Shown: piece by piece, positions 15,035 through 22,915 of the stretch
Numbering within the stretch: position 1 is the stretch's first letter
Layout of the letters: each line of letters opens with the position of its first letter
Source: QHWK01 sp035315685
Lineage (GTDB): Bacteria; Acidobacteriota; Vicinamibacteria; Vicinamibacterales; CAVVIG01
Direction: 5' to 3'
NCBI GenBank assembly: GCA_035315685.1
Contig: DATFXR010000234.1
Location: 1-39,712, forward strand
Length of the DNA stretch: 39,712 bases
Notes under the pieces: generated by a model
Database searches by the model: none
What the model was told of the DNA's origin: nothing
The model's input: only the letters and a program-made list of their open reading frames with translations
Made by a program: the position numbers and the translations under genes

Positions 15035-18000
15035 ATGCCGTCCCGCAGCGGCCGGATGAGGCGTTTCATGCTCGCAAACAGCAAGACAGTTGCCTGTCTG
15101 GCCGGGGTCGGCCTCATCGTCGGCGTTCGATGGCCGGCGCCTTCGGCACAACAACAGCCGGCGAACGTCGCGTCGTTCACCGAGATGCGGTGGCGTCCGA
15201 TTGGACCGTTCCGCGGCGGACGTACCAAGGCGATCACCGGCGTGCGCACGCAGCCGAACGTCTTCTATATCGGCGCCGTCAACGGCGGCGTCTGGAAAAC
15301 GACCGACTTCGGCCGGACCTGGACGCCGATCTTCGACGACCAGCCGACCGGTTCGATCGGCGCGATCGCGGTTGCGCCCTCGGATCCGAACGTCGTCTAC
15401 GTGGGCAGCGGCGAGGGATTGGCGCGGCCCGATCTCTCCGTCGGCGACGGCATCTACAAGTCGACCGACGCCGGCAAGACCTGGACGCACCTCGGACTGC
15501 GTGACGGCCAGCAGATCCCCTACATCATCGTCGACCCGCGTAATCCGGATCGGCTGTTCGTCGCCGTGCTCGGCCATCCGTACGGGCCGAACGACGAGCG
15601 CGGCGTCTACCGCTCGACCGACGGCGGACGATCGTTCCAGAAGGTGCTGTCGAAGGACGAGAACACCGGCGCGTCGGATCTCGAGTTCGATCCGCGCAAT
15701 CCCGACATCGTCTACGCCTGCCTGTGGGAACAGCGGCAGGGACCGTGGGAGAACGGCGCCTGGGCCGGCACCAATGGCGGCATCTTCAAGTCCACCGATG
15801 GCGGCACCAACTGGCGGCCGCTGACCGACGGGTTGCCGTCAGGCGACGGCGACGGCGTCGTCCAGGCCGACATCGCGATCGCGCCGAGCGATCCGAATCG
15901 CATCTACGCGACGGTCGCGAATCCGCGCACGGTCGGCATCTTCCGCTCGGACGATGCCGGCGAGCACTGGACGAGGAGCACCGCCGACGCGCGTCCGGCC
16001 GGACGCATCGGCGGCGGCGATCTGCCGGTGCCGGTCGTCGATCCGAAGAATCCGGACACTGTGATCATCGCGAGCACGGTCAGCTATCGGTCGACCGACG
16101 GCGGCAAGACGTGGATCGCCCTGCGCGGCGCGCCGGGCGGCGACGACTACCAGCGGCCCTGGATCAACCCCGACAACCCGAACATCATCGCGATGGCGAG
16201 CGATCAAGGCGCGATCGTCAGCGTCAACGGCGGCGAGACCTGGAGCTCCTGGTACAACCAGCCGACGTCGCAGATGTACCACGTGAATGCCGACAACGCG
16301 TTTCCGTACCGGGTGTGCGGCGGACAGCAGGAGAGCGGATCGGCGTGCGTGTCGAGCCGCGGCAGCGACGGGATGATCACTTTCCGTGAGTGGCATCCGG
16401 TCGGGGTCGAAGAGTACGGGTACGCGGTTCCCGATCCGCTGAACCCGAACATCATCTTCGGCGGGAAGATCACACGGTACGATCGACGGATCGCGCAGGT
16501 CCAGAACATCGCGCCGACGCCAGTTCGGCCCGCGGACTTTCGCACGCTGCGCACGGCGCCGGTCGTCTTCTCGGGCGTCGATCCGCACGTCATGTACTTC
16601 GCATCGAACACGCTGTGGAGGACGTCGAGCGGCGGCAAGAGCTGGCAGAAGATCAGTCCGGATCTGACCCGGGCGACGTGGGAGACGCCGGCGACGATCG
16701 GCATATATCGCAGCGCCGACACGGCGAAGCCGACGCAGCGCGGTGTCATCTACACCGTCGCGCCGTCGCCGCTCGACATCAACCGGATCTGGGTCGGCAC
16801 CGACGATGGCCTGATCCACGTCACGACGGACGGCGGCGCGAACTGGCGGGACGTCACGCCGCCCGAGCTGAAGCCGTGGATGAAAGTATCGATCATGGAT
16901 GCCGGCCATTTCGACGCGCAGACGGCGTATGCGGCGATCAACACGCTGCGGCTCGACGACCTGCGGCCATACGTCTACCGCACGCACGACGGCGGCGCGA
17001 CCTGGACGCGCATCACTAGCGGACTGCCCGACAACGCGCCGGTTGACGCCGTGCGCGAGGATCCCGTTCGCAAGGGACTGCTCTTCGCCGGGACTGAGCG
17101 CGAAGTCCACGTGTCGTTCGACGATGGCGACCATTGGCAGTCATTGCGGCTGAACATGCCGGCGACGTCGGTTCGTGACGTGATCGTCAAGGGCGACGAT
17201 CTCATTGCCGGCACTCACGGGCGTGGTATCTGGATTCTCGATGACATCACGCCGCTGCGCCAGCCCGGCCTCGATCGCGCGCCAACCGACGGGCGGAGTG
17301 CGCCCGACAACGGACGGAGCGCGAAAGCTTCAGCCGAGCGCTCCGCGACCCTTTTCAAGCCGCAGGTCGCCTACCGCGTGCGGCAGAACACGAACACCGA
17401 CACGCCGATTCCGCCAGACGAAGCGGCAGGCGTGAACCCGCCTGACGGCGCGATCATCAACTACATGCTCCCGTCGGCTGCCAGTTCGGTGACGCTCGAG
17501 ATCCTCGACAGCGCGGGCAGGAGTGTGCGCCGCTATTCGAGCAGCGATCCAGCCGAGCGCGCCGATCCCGCGACCGCGCCGGTACCTGTCTACTGGTACC
17601 GTCCGCCACGGACGATCGCAACCACGGCCGGCCTGCATCGCTTCCTGTGGGACCTGCACTACCAGCCGTTGCGTATCGCCGCCGGCCGCGGTGGATTGCC
17701 GATTGCGGCCGTGCCGCACGACACGCCGCCGGCGCCGACTTCGCCCTGGGTGGCGCCGGGGCAGTACGCGGTAAAGCTCACCGTCGACGGCACGTCGCAC
17801 ACGCAGCCGCTGACCGTCAAGATGGATCCGCGGATCACGACACCGCAGATCGGTCTCTCGCAGCAATTCACGCTGTCGAAGCAGTTGTACGACGGCATCC
17901 TCGCGGCGCAGAAGGCGCAACAGGAGGTCGGGCAGCTCCGGGACCGTAGCGCGAAGGCTTTGGCCGAGCGGCCAGCCTTCGCCAAGAAGCTCACGGATCT

Positions 18001-18241
18001 CGAGGGACCGGCCGGCGGCGGGTTCGGCGGAGGACGCGGCGCTGCGCCGTCGGGTCCTGAAACGCTGTCGAGCATCAGCGGCGCGCTGTTGCAGCTGATG
18101 AACCTGGTGCAGGGCGCCGACGTCACGCCGACGACGCAGCTCGTCACGGCGGTTGCGGAACGTCGCACCGCACTCAACAAGCTGTTGTCGCGGTGGACGG
18201 CATTGAAGGCGGAGGCCCGGACGTTGAATCTCGCGCAGTGA
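15035..18241 (+). CDS. Secreted Asp-box/VPS10-like beta-propeller protein (paralogue 1)
   Basis: 1068 residues from ATG 15035; ATG 15056 (MRRFMLANSKTVACLAGVGL) or 15068 would also give good signal peptides. About ten Asp-box motifs are present, for example STDAGKTW, STDGGRSF, STDGGTNW, STDGGKTW, THDGGATW and SFDDGDHW, the pattern of BNR/sortilin-type ten-blade propellers. A C-terminal part (about 760-1068) has a beta-sandwich (VTLEILDSAGRSVRRYSS) and a helical tail. Databases often call this family 'glycosyl hydrolase', but no catalytic residues can be assigned; extracellular protein or glycan binding is an equally fair reading. Two hairpin-forming repeats (17315-17345 and 17951-17982) are translated in frame. 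It closely resembles the gene at 36051-39023. Confidence 0.85.
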   Translation: MPSRSGRMRRFMLANSKTVACLAGVGLIVGVRWPAPSAQQQPANVASFTEMRWRPIGPFRGGRTKAITGVRTQPNVFYIGAVNGGVWKTTDFGRTWTPIFDDQPTGSIGAIAVAPSDPNVVYVGSGEGLARPDLSVGDGIYKSTDAGKTWTHLGLRDGQQIPYIIVDPRNPDRLFVAVLGHPYGPNDERGVYRSTDGGRSFQKVLSKDENTGASDLEFDPRNPDIVYACLWEQRQGPWENGAWAGTNGGIFKSTDGGTNWRPLTDGLPSGDGDGVVQADIAIAPSDPNRIYATVANPRTVGIFRSDDAGEHWTRSTADARPAGRIGGGDLPVPVVDPKNPDTVIIASTVSYRSTDGGKTWIALRGAPGGDDYQRPWINPDNPNIIAMASDQGAIVSVNGGETWSSWYNQPTSQMYHVNADNAFPYRVCGGQQESGSACVSSRGSDGMITFREWHPVGVEEYGYAVPDPLNPNIIFGGKITRYDRRIAQVQNIAPTPVRPADFRTLRTAPVVFSGVDPHVMYFASNTLWRTSSGGKSWQKISPDLTRATWETPATIGIYRSADTAKPTQRGVIYTVAPSPLDINRIWVGTDDGLIHVTTDGGANWRDVTPPELKPWMKVSIMDAGHFDAQTAYAAINTLRLDDLRPYVYRTHDGGATWTRITSGLPDNAPVDAVREDPVRKGLLFAGTEREVHVSFDDGDHWQSLRLNMPATSVRDVIVKGDDLIAGTHGRGIWILDDITPLRQPGLDRAPTDGRSAPDNGRSAKASAERSATLFKPQVAYRVRQNTNTDTPIPPDEAAGVNPPDGAIINYMLPSAASSVTLEILDSAGRSVRRYSSSDPAERADPATAPVPVYWYRPPRTIATTAGLHRFLWDLHYQPLRIAAGRGGLPIAAVPHDTPPAPTSPWVAPGQYAVKLTVDGTSHTQPLTVKMDPRITTPQIGLSQQFTLSKQLYDGILAAQKAQQEVGQLRDRSAKALAERPAFAKKLTDLEGPAGGGFGGGRGAAPSGPETLSSISGALLQLMNLVQGADVTPTTQLVTAVAERRTALNKLLSRWTALKAEARTLNLAQ
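17315..17345. repeat. In-frame hairpin repeat (SAKASAER type)
   Basis: CGGAGCGC (17315-17322) pairs perfectly with GCGCTCCG (17338-17345) around GAAAGCTTCAGCCGA. It is translated as part of RSAKASAERSA at the junction between the propeller and the C-terminal domain. The second paralogue carries a related copy at the equivalent site. Confidence 0.6.
17951..17982. repeat. In-frame hairpin repeat, second copy in paralogue 1
   Basis: GCGAAGGC (17951-17958) pairs with GCCTTCGC (17975-17982), and inner TGGCC (17961-17965) pairs with GGCCA (17970-17974), leaving a 4-nt loop. It is translated as AKALAERPAFA within the C-terminal helical region. No equivalent is present in paralogue 2. Confidence 0.6.
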
Positions 18242-18249
18242 TTGATCAC

Positions 18250-18355
18250 GGCCCCGCTAAAGCCGGACACTACCGATGAAAGGTCAGGCCGTCTTCACTC
18301 GTAGTGTCCGGCTTTAGCCGGACCTTCGCCGGTAGTGTCCGGCTTCAGCCGGACC
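18250..18355. repeat. REP-like cluster: one inverted pair plus an extra unit
   Basis: Three units lie between the VPS10-like stop and the serine hydrolase start: 18250-18274 (minus orientation, ending CACTACC), 18301-18324 (plus, starting GTAGTG) and 18331-18355 (plus). The cores are GTCCGGCT and AGCCGGAC around a TTTA or TTCA loop. Units 1 and 2 face each other like a BIME. The last unit ends 12 nt before ATG 18368. Confidence 0.8.
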
Positions 18356-18367
18356 AAAGGGGCTCTC

Positions 18368-19801
18368 ATGCGAAAACTCGCGCTGCTCTCGTTCGTCGTC
18401 GCGCTGACGGTCACCGCGGTCGCGCAACAGCAACCGGTGCCGCGGCCGGCGGCGTTCGCGCCCGAAGGGATCACGCCGATCAGCCTCGGGCTCGCCGGTT
18501 ACGCAAAGGTCCTCTGCTCTGCGGTGTTCGTCTCGGAGCGTGACCCGGCCGAAGCCTTCAAGAACAGCGGCTACTTCCTGTTCCCTGACGAGCATCGCGC
18601 CGGTGTCAGCTACGCGATCGATCGCGCGCAGAAGCTGGTGCGGATGACGCACGGCCCGGTGACGCGAATCGCCAGGTTCTACGGTGACCAGGGCTGCATC
18701 ATCCATCCTGAGGGCCACGACGGCATCCATTTCACGCCGGTCCCGGTGAAAACGCGCCTGCCCGACCCCGCGTCACAGCCGTGGCCGATGGGCGACGCGC
18801 TGCCGGCGAACGCGGCGCCGACCGGGATCGATCGCGCACGCGTCGACAAGGCGCTCGACCTCGCGTTCGCAGATCCCGAGGCGCTCACGGCGGCGGTCGT
18901 GATCGTTCACAAGGGTCAAATCGTCGGCGAGCGCTACATGCCGGGGATCACGAAGGACACGCAGCTCGAAAGCTGGTCGATGGGCAAGAGCCTGACCGCG
19001 ACGCTGTTCGCGCTCCTCGTCAAAGACGGCATCTACAAGATCGACGATCCCGTGCCGGTGCCCGAGTGGCGGAAGCCGGGCGATCCGCGCGGCGCGATCA
19101 GGATCGCCGACCTGCTCCACATGAGCAGCGGCCTGCGCTTCATCGCCGGCCAGGATCCCGACTACAGCGTCGACAAGGGCTATCCGGATCACGCGCTCAT
19201 CTACACCGGCGCGATCGACGCGTTCACGCACTCGATGACGCGGCCGCTGCAGTTCCCGCCGAACATGGAAGGGCGCTACCGCAACTCGGATCCACTGATG
19301 GTCGGCTGGCTGGTGAAGCAGGCCGTCACCAGGCGCGGCGACGACTATCTCGCCTGGCCGCAGCGGGCGCTGTTCGATCGCATCGGCATCCGTCGGCAGG
19401 TGCTCGAGACCGATCCGTACGGCAACTTCCTGCTCACCGGCTACGACTACGGCACCGCGCGCAACTGGGCGCGCATTGGGCAGCTCTATGTGCAGGACGG
19501 CATGTGGCAGGGTCAGCGTCTGCTGCCGGAAGGGTGGACGACGTTCGTCAGCACGCCGGCGACGGCATGGAAACAGCCGGTGTACGGCGGATTGTTCTGG
19601 GTGAACGGCGACGGCGGATGGCCGCTGCCGAAGTCGGCCTACTTCGCCAACGGGGCGGGCGGACAACGCACCATCATCGACCCGACGCACGATCTCGTCG
19701 TGGTGCGGATGGGCCATTACCGGGGCGATCGGCGCGGGATGGAGGCTCTCAAGCGGGCGGTGGAGGAGTTGATTCCAGGTGTACCGCCACGGAGCAATTA
19801 A
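18368..19801 (+). CDS. Secreted class-C beta-lactamase-family serine hydrolase
   Basis: 477 residues from ATG 18368 (AAAGGGG 6 nt upstream); longer readings start inside REP repeats. Signal peptide MRKLALLSFVVALTVTAVA. After an extra N-terminal domain of about 130 residues comes the penicillin-binding-protein-like fold: SxxK motif SMGK with Ser204 and Lys207, the Tyr-x-Asn motif YRNSD in the middle, and a C-terminal strand GAGGQRTIIDP in place of the KTG box. The family includes class C beta-lactamases, D,D-peptidases and esterases. The sequence does not separate these; many such acidobacterial proteins are probably esterases or peptidases rather than resistance enzymes. The TAA stop lies within the left arm of the next inverted repeat. 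Confidence 0.85.
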   Translation: MRKLALLSFVVALTVTAVAQQQPVPRPAAFAPEGITPISLGLAGYAKVLCSAVFVSERDPAEAFKNSGYFLFPDEHRAGVSYAIDRAQKLVRMTHGPVTRIARFYGDQGCIIHPEGHDGIHFTPVPVKTRLPDPASQPWPMGDALPANAAPTGIDRARVDKALDLAFADPEALTAAVVIVHKGQIVGERYMPGITKDTQLESWSMGKSLTATLFALLVKDGIYKIDDPVPVPEWRKPGDPRGAIRIADLLHMSSGLRFIAGQDPDYSVDKGYPDHALIYTGAIDAFTHSMTRPLQFPPNMEGRYRNSDPLMVGWLVKQAVTRRGDDYLAWPQRALFDRIGIRRQVLETDPYGNFLLTGYDYGTARNWARIGQLYVQDGMWQGQRLLPEGWTTFVSTPATAWKQPVYGGLFWVNGDGGWPLPKSAYFANGAGGQRTIIDPTHDLVVVRMGHYRGDRRGMEALKRAVEELIPGVPPRSN

Positions 19802-19907
19802 GAATTGAGAAGTAAGAAATTAAGAATTCGTGATCACGACTGCGACGCGACCAGGTCTTGAAGCAGTGTGACACGAATTCTTAATTCTTAATTCCGAATT
19901 CTTAATT
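19796..19907. repeat. AT-rich inverted repeat with 7-nt period arms (TTAAGAA family)
   Basis: The left arm 19796-19832 and right arm 19872-19907 are both built from TTAAGAATT units and are complementary over most of their length; the inner ends TTAAGAATTCGTG and CACGAATTCTTAA match perfectly. About 39 nt of ordinary GC-rich sequence separates them. The arms are extremely AT-rich against the surrounding composition. The left arm includes the stop codon of the serine hydrolase, and the right arm ends 7 nt before ATG 19915. Confidence 0.8.
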
Positions 19908-19914
19908 GTCGGCT

Positions 19915-20631
19915 ATGTGGATCTTCATTGCCGTCGCAGTAGGCGTCCTGGCGCTGGCTCATACAGCGCCGGCGCCGTTTCTGTTCGACGCGATCAGCGG
20001 CGATCGCGCGGTCTGGCACATGCCGAAGCGCAAGCCGCCGACGATCTATCTGACCTTCGACGACGGCCCGAATCCGACGACCACGCCCGATCTGCTCGAC
20101 GTGCTCGCGCGCGAGCGGACGCGCGCAACCTTCTTCCTGATCGACCGTCACATCACGGATCAGACCGCCGAGCTGGTCCGCCGGATCTTCGCCGATGGCC
20201 ATGCGGTCGCGCTGCACTCGGCCACGCGCGCCTACATGCTGATGGGCGCGCGCACGTTCGCGCAGACACTGCTCGCCGCCGCCGATCATGTCGAGCGCGT
20301 GACCGGCCATCGCCCGTGCCCGGCGTTCCGCCCGCACGCCGGATGGCGGAGCTGGCAGATGTACGAGGGACTCGAGCAGATCGATTACCAGCTGGTCGGC
20401 TGGAGCTGGATGCTGTGGGACTGGAACTGGTTCCGGGCGCGGACGGCCGACTCGGTGATCAACCGGATCGGCCCGCGCGCATCGAATGGCGACATCATCG
20501 TCATGCACGACGGTGATGAATCAGCGCCGTTCGCCGACCAGCGCCACACGGTGGAGGCCACCGCCCGCCTCATTCCGGCGCTGCGTGCAAAGGGTTTCGA
20601 GTTCGGCACTATCTGCAATCGATCGACGTAA
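19915..20631 (+). CDS. NodB-type polysaccharide deacetylase-like protein with altered metal site
   Basis: 238 residues from ATG 19915 (TTG 19906 is possible). A short hydrophobic N-terminus (MWIFIAVAVGVLALAHT) suggests export or anchoring. NodB motif 1 is TFDDGPNPTTTPDLLDVL with catalytic and zinc Asp at 49-50. Motif 2, normally H-S/T-x-x-H, reads HSATR: His101 is present, but the second histidine is replaced by Arg105. Motif 3 FRPHAGW and the later IVMHDG motif are recognisable. The family removes N- or O-acetyl groups from peptidoglycan, chitin-like or exopolysaccharide chains. With one metal ligand lost, catalysis may be changed or absent; this is inference from motif reading alone. Confidence 0.75.
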   Translation: MWIFIAVAVGVLALAHTAPAPFLFDAISGDRAVWHMPKRKPPTIYLTFDDGPNPTTTPDLLDVLARERTRATFFLIDRHITDQTAELVRRIFADGHAVALHSATRAYMLMGARTFAQTLLAAADHVERVTGHRPCPAFRPHAGWRSWQMYEGLEQIDYQLVGWSWMLWDWNWFRARTADSVINRIGPRASNGDIIVMHDGDESAPFADQRHTVEATARLIPALRAKGFEFGTICNRST

Positions 20632-20662
20632 CGATCGCGGCGAACACGGTCCACATCTGAAC

Positions 20663-20712
20663 GTAGTGCGCCCCTGAAGCGGACCCGAAATCCGGCTGAA
20701 GCCGGACACTAC
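20663..20712. repeat. REP-like inverted pair
   Basis: A degenerate plus unit (GTAGTGCGCC... to GGACC, 20663-20685) faces a good minus unit with TCCGGCTGAAGCCGGA and CACTAC (20689-20712). The GTAG feet lie on the outer sides. It is placed in the convergent gap after the NodB-like gene. Confidence 0.65.
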
Positions 20713-20720
20713 GGACGGGG

Positions 20721-20785
20721 CGCCACGAAAACACGAAGACGCGAAGACGAATCTTCTTTCTTCGTGATTTCGTGCCTTCGTGGCG
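20721..20785. repeat. Inverted repeat with short-period arms (CACGAAG family)
   Basis: The outer stem CGCCACGAA (20721-20729) pairs perfectly with TTCGTGGCG (20777-20785). Within, CACGAAAA, CACGAAGA and CGCGAAGA units at 8-9 nt spacing face TTCGTG units on the other side. It sits between two convergent genes, immediately after the REP-like pair. Confidence 0.75.
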
Positions 20786-20833
20786 GATCCCTCCGGTCCC
20801 GAGTTGACAGGTCCGGCCCCCAGCCTCCAGCCC

Positions 20834-22915
20834 CTACGCCTGCCGCAGCAGGCGGACGATGAACCCGACGAGCACGACAACCGCGATGGCGAGCACGGCC
20901 CAGAAGAGGCGCGGCGACACGAGGGCTGACGCCGGCGCGGCCGGCGCAACCGTGTGTTCGCTGTCGAGCGTCACCTCGCGCGCCGACGCGCCGAGCACCT
21001 GCGGCGCAAGCAGCGCGAGATCGTACTGAGGGCGTGAAAGATCACGCCGCCCGTAGGCCACGCGCAGTGCGGTGCCGGTCGCACGATACAGGCGGATCCG
21101 ATACGACGGCAGCAGGAGACGCGCCGACTCGATCGGCAGCGGTGTGTTGTCGCCCTCGTCGACGAGGACGAAGAGGTCGCGCGACTGCAGCGGCGCGAGA
21201 TCGATCGTCAGCGGCCGTGCTGGCCGCTCCTGATCCGAGTGGCGCCACGCCGCTGTTGCCAGCATCTGAAACCAGGGATCGCGGCGACGTGCGTCGCGCT
21301 CGCGCGGCTCGCCGAGAGTGACCCGCCGGTCGAACACGCGCGCCGGCGTGGTCATCACAAGACGCGCCGGGGGCAGGTCCTCAATCGGATACGTCACCCG
21401 ATACACGCTGCGGCCATAGCGCACGGCGGGCAGCGTCGACGGCGGCGACGCGACCGGCTCGAGCTTCACGTCCACCGACAGCGGCTCCGCCAGCTGCTCG
21501 AGAAGATACGGGATCTGCCGATCGGTATCGTCGACGACGCGCAGATCGCTGAACTGGCGGCCGACACCCGCGGAATGCGCCAGCACCTGAACGTCGAGCG
21601 GCAGCGCGATCAGGGCGGCCTCCCCCGCTGGTACCGTTCGCACGTACGAGAACAAGCCGAGATCGAGCGACGACCCGTAAGTCGGAAGCGGCGGCGCCGG
21701 CCGCGCATTCTCGTCCTCGCCGCGCGCGCGTGGCTCGCCCCACGAGGCGTCGGCGATCGACTGGATGCGAACCTGACCGCGCTCGGCCTCGAGATCGTAG
21801 TGCGGCGCCGCGAGCGCGCTGTTGCCGTAGCGCGCGGTGAGATCGCCGGGCGGCGCCTCGAGATAGATCCACGGCAGCTCGGCGAACACCGCGGTGACCC
21901 CTCGCAGGTCGAGCGGCGGATTGTCCTCGTCGTCGACCTCGAGGTCGAGCTGCGCTTCGGTCGGCGGATCGATCGGCAGCTGCAGCGCCGACGCCGTCAC
22001 GTCGTCTCGCACGACACGGCGAAGCGTGGTGCGGCCAAGAAGGCGCGGGGCGATCTGGCCGGCGATCAGCTGCTGTTCGAAGACTCGCGCCTGACGCAGG
22101 ATGTGTCCGCCGCCGGCGTCGAGCTCGAGCGCGGCGATCGGCAGGTGGCCGGCTGGAAGGTTGACGCGAAACCGGCTGCGTCCCGGCTCGCTGGGACGCC
22201 GCTCGAACGCGACGGGGGCCGTCAACGGTGGCGGCGGCGCCATCGGCAGTGTTCCGGCGGCAGCAGTCGGCGTCTGCCGGACACGCGCGCTGTGGCGATC
22301 GTCCCAGGTCAGCCGGAGATACCGGAACGTGCCGGGCGGGAAACGCAGCACGGTCTGGCGAAGCCGCTCGTCGGGAAGGTCGAACAGCGTTCCCTCGGCC
22401 ACGAGCACGGTCCAGTGGCTCCGATCGCCGCTGCCCTCGAGGGTCGCCCGTTTCAAAAACGGCGCGCTGAGACCCTCGACGCCGAAGCGATCGATCAGCA
22501 GCGGTTCACCGAGATCCGCTTCGAAGCCGCTCGTCTTCACCGTGTCGGTCTCCACGGGCGCGACCGGAAGGATCGTTGCCGGCTTGAACACCGGCTCCGG
22601 CACCGGAACTGCCACGAGCACGTAGCCGACTTCGACGCCGCCGGCGTCGTAGAACCGGAGATCGCGCACGCCGTCGGAGGCGATCACCGTGCGAAGCGAA
22701 CCTGCCTGCTGCTGCGTTCCGGCGCGTACGGTTGTGCGGAACGGCGCCGCGCCCGCGAGCAGCGGCAGATCGATCGCCAGCCGTCGTGGCCCACCGCCGC
22801 GGGTGACGACCGGCCGCTCGAAGCGGAACGCTGGCGGCGGGGCGGTCTGCTGAGCGGCGACGGCAACCGTCGCGGCAGCGACGCCGAGCGCGGCGATCTT
22901 CATGACACGTGGCAT
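20834..22915 (-). CDS. DUF3999-family membrane-anchored protein
   Basis: 693 residues from ATG 22915, whose first base is the last base of the DUF2339 stop (TGATG overlap). Signal peptide (MKIAALGVAAATVAVAA), a long beta-rich extracytoplasmic part with repeated 'RYLRLTWDD', 'LRVVDDTDRQIPYLLE' and 'DLFVLVDEGDNTPLPI' sandwich-like units, and one C-terminal membrane helix (LFWAVLAIAVVVLVGFIV) followed by a short basic tail. This architecture and pairing match the DUF3999/DUF2339 gene pairs known in other bacteria. Function is unknown. Tight coupling suggests the two products form one envelope complex, with this protein facing the periplasm. Confidence 0.75.
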   Translation of the reverse strand: MPRVMKIAALGVAAATVAVAAQQTAPPPAFRFERPVVTRGGGPRRLAIDLPLLAGAAPFRTTVRAGTQQQAGSLRTVIASDGVRDLRFYDAGGVEVGYVLVAVPVPEPVFKPATILPVAPVETDTVKTSGFEADLGEPLLIDRFGVEGLSAPFLKRATLEGSGDRSHWTVLVAEGTLFDLPDERLRQTVLRFPPGTFRYLRLTWDDRHSARVRQTPTAAAGTLPMAPPPPLTAPVAFERRPSEPGRSRFRVNLPAGHLPIAALELDAGGGHILRQARVFEQQLIAGQIAPRLLGRTTLRRVVRDDVTASALQLPIDPPTEAQLDLEVDDEDNPPLDLRGVTAVFAELPWIYLEAPPGDLTARYGNSALAAPHYDLEAERGQVRIQSIADASWGEPRARGEDENARPAPPLPTYGSSLDLGLFSYVRTVPAGEAALIALPLDVQVLAHSAGVGRQFSDLRVVDDTDRQIPYLLEQLAEPLSVDVKLEPVASPPSTLPAVRYGRSVYRVTYPIEDLPPARLVMTTPARVFDRRVTLGEPRERDARRRDPWFQMLATAAWRHSDQERPARPLTIDLAPLQSRDLFVLVDEGDNTPLPIESARLLLPSYRIRLYRATGTALRVAYGRRDLSRPQYDLALLAPQVLGASAREVTLDSEHTVAPAAPASALVSPRLFWAVLAIAVVVLVGFIVRLLRQA

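Noticed and set aside
18304..18543. Short frames beginning MSGFSRT in the 18.3 kb gap
   Set aside because: They are translations of the REP-like repeat itself; the real gene starts at ATG 18368.
19915..20631. Frameshift or sequencing error explaining the lost motif-2 histidine
   Set aside because: The frame and all flanking residues are intact, so a substitution in a real gene is simpler.
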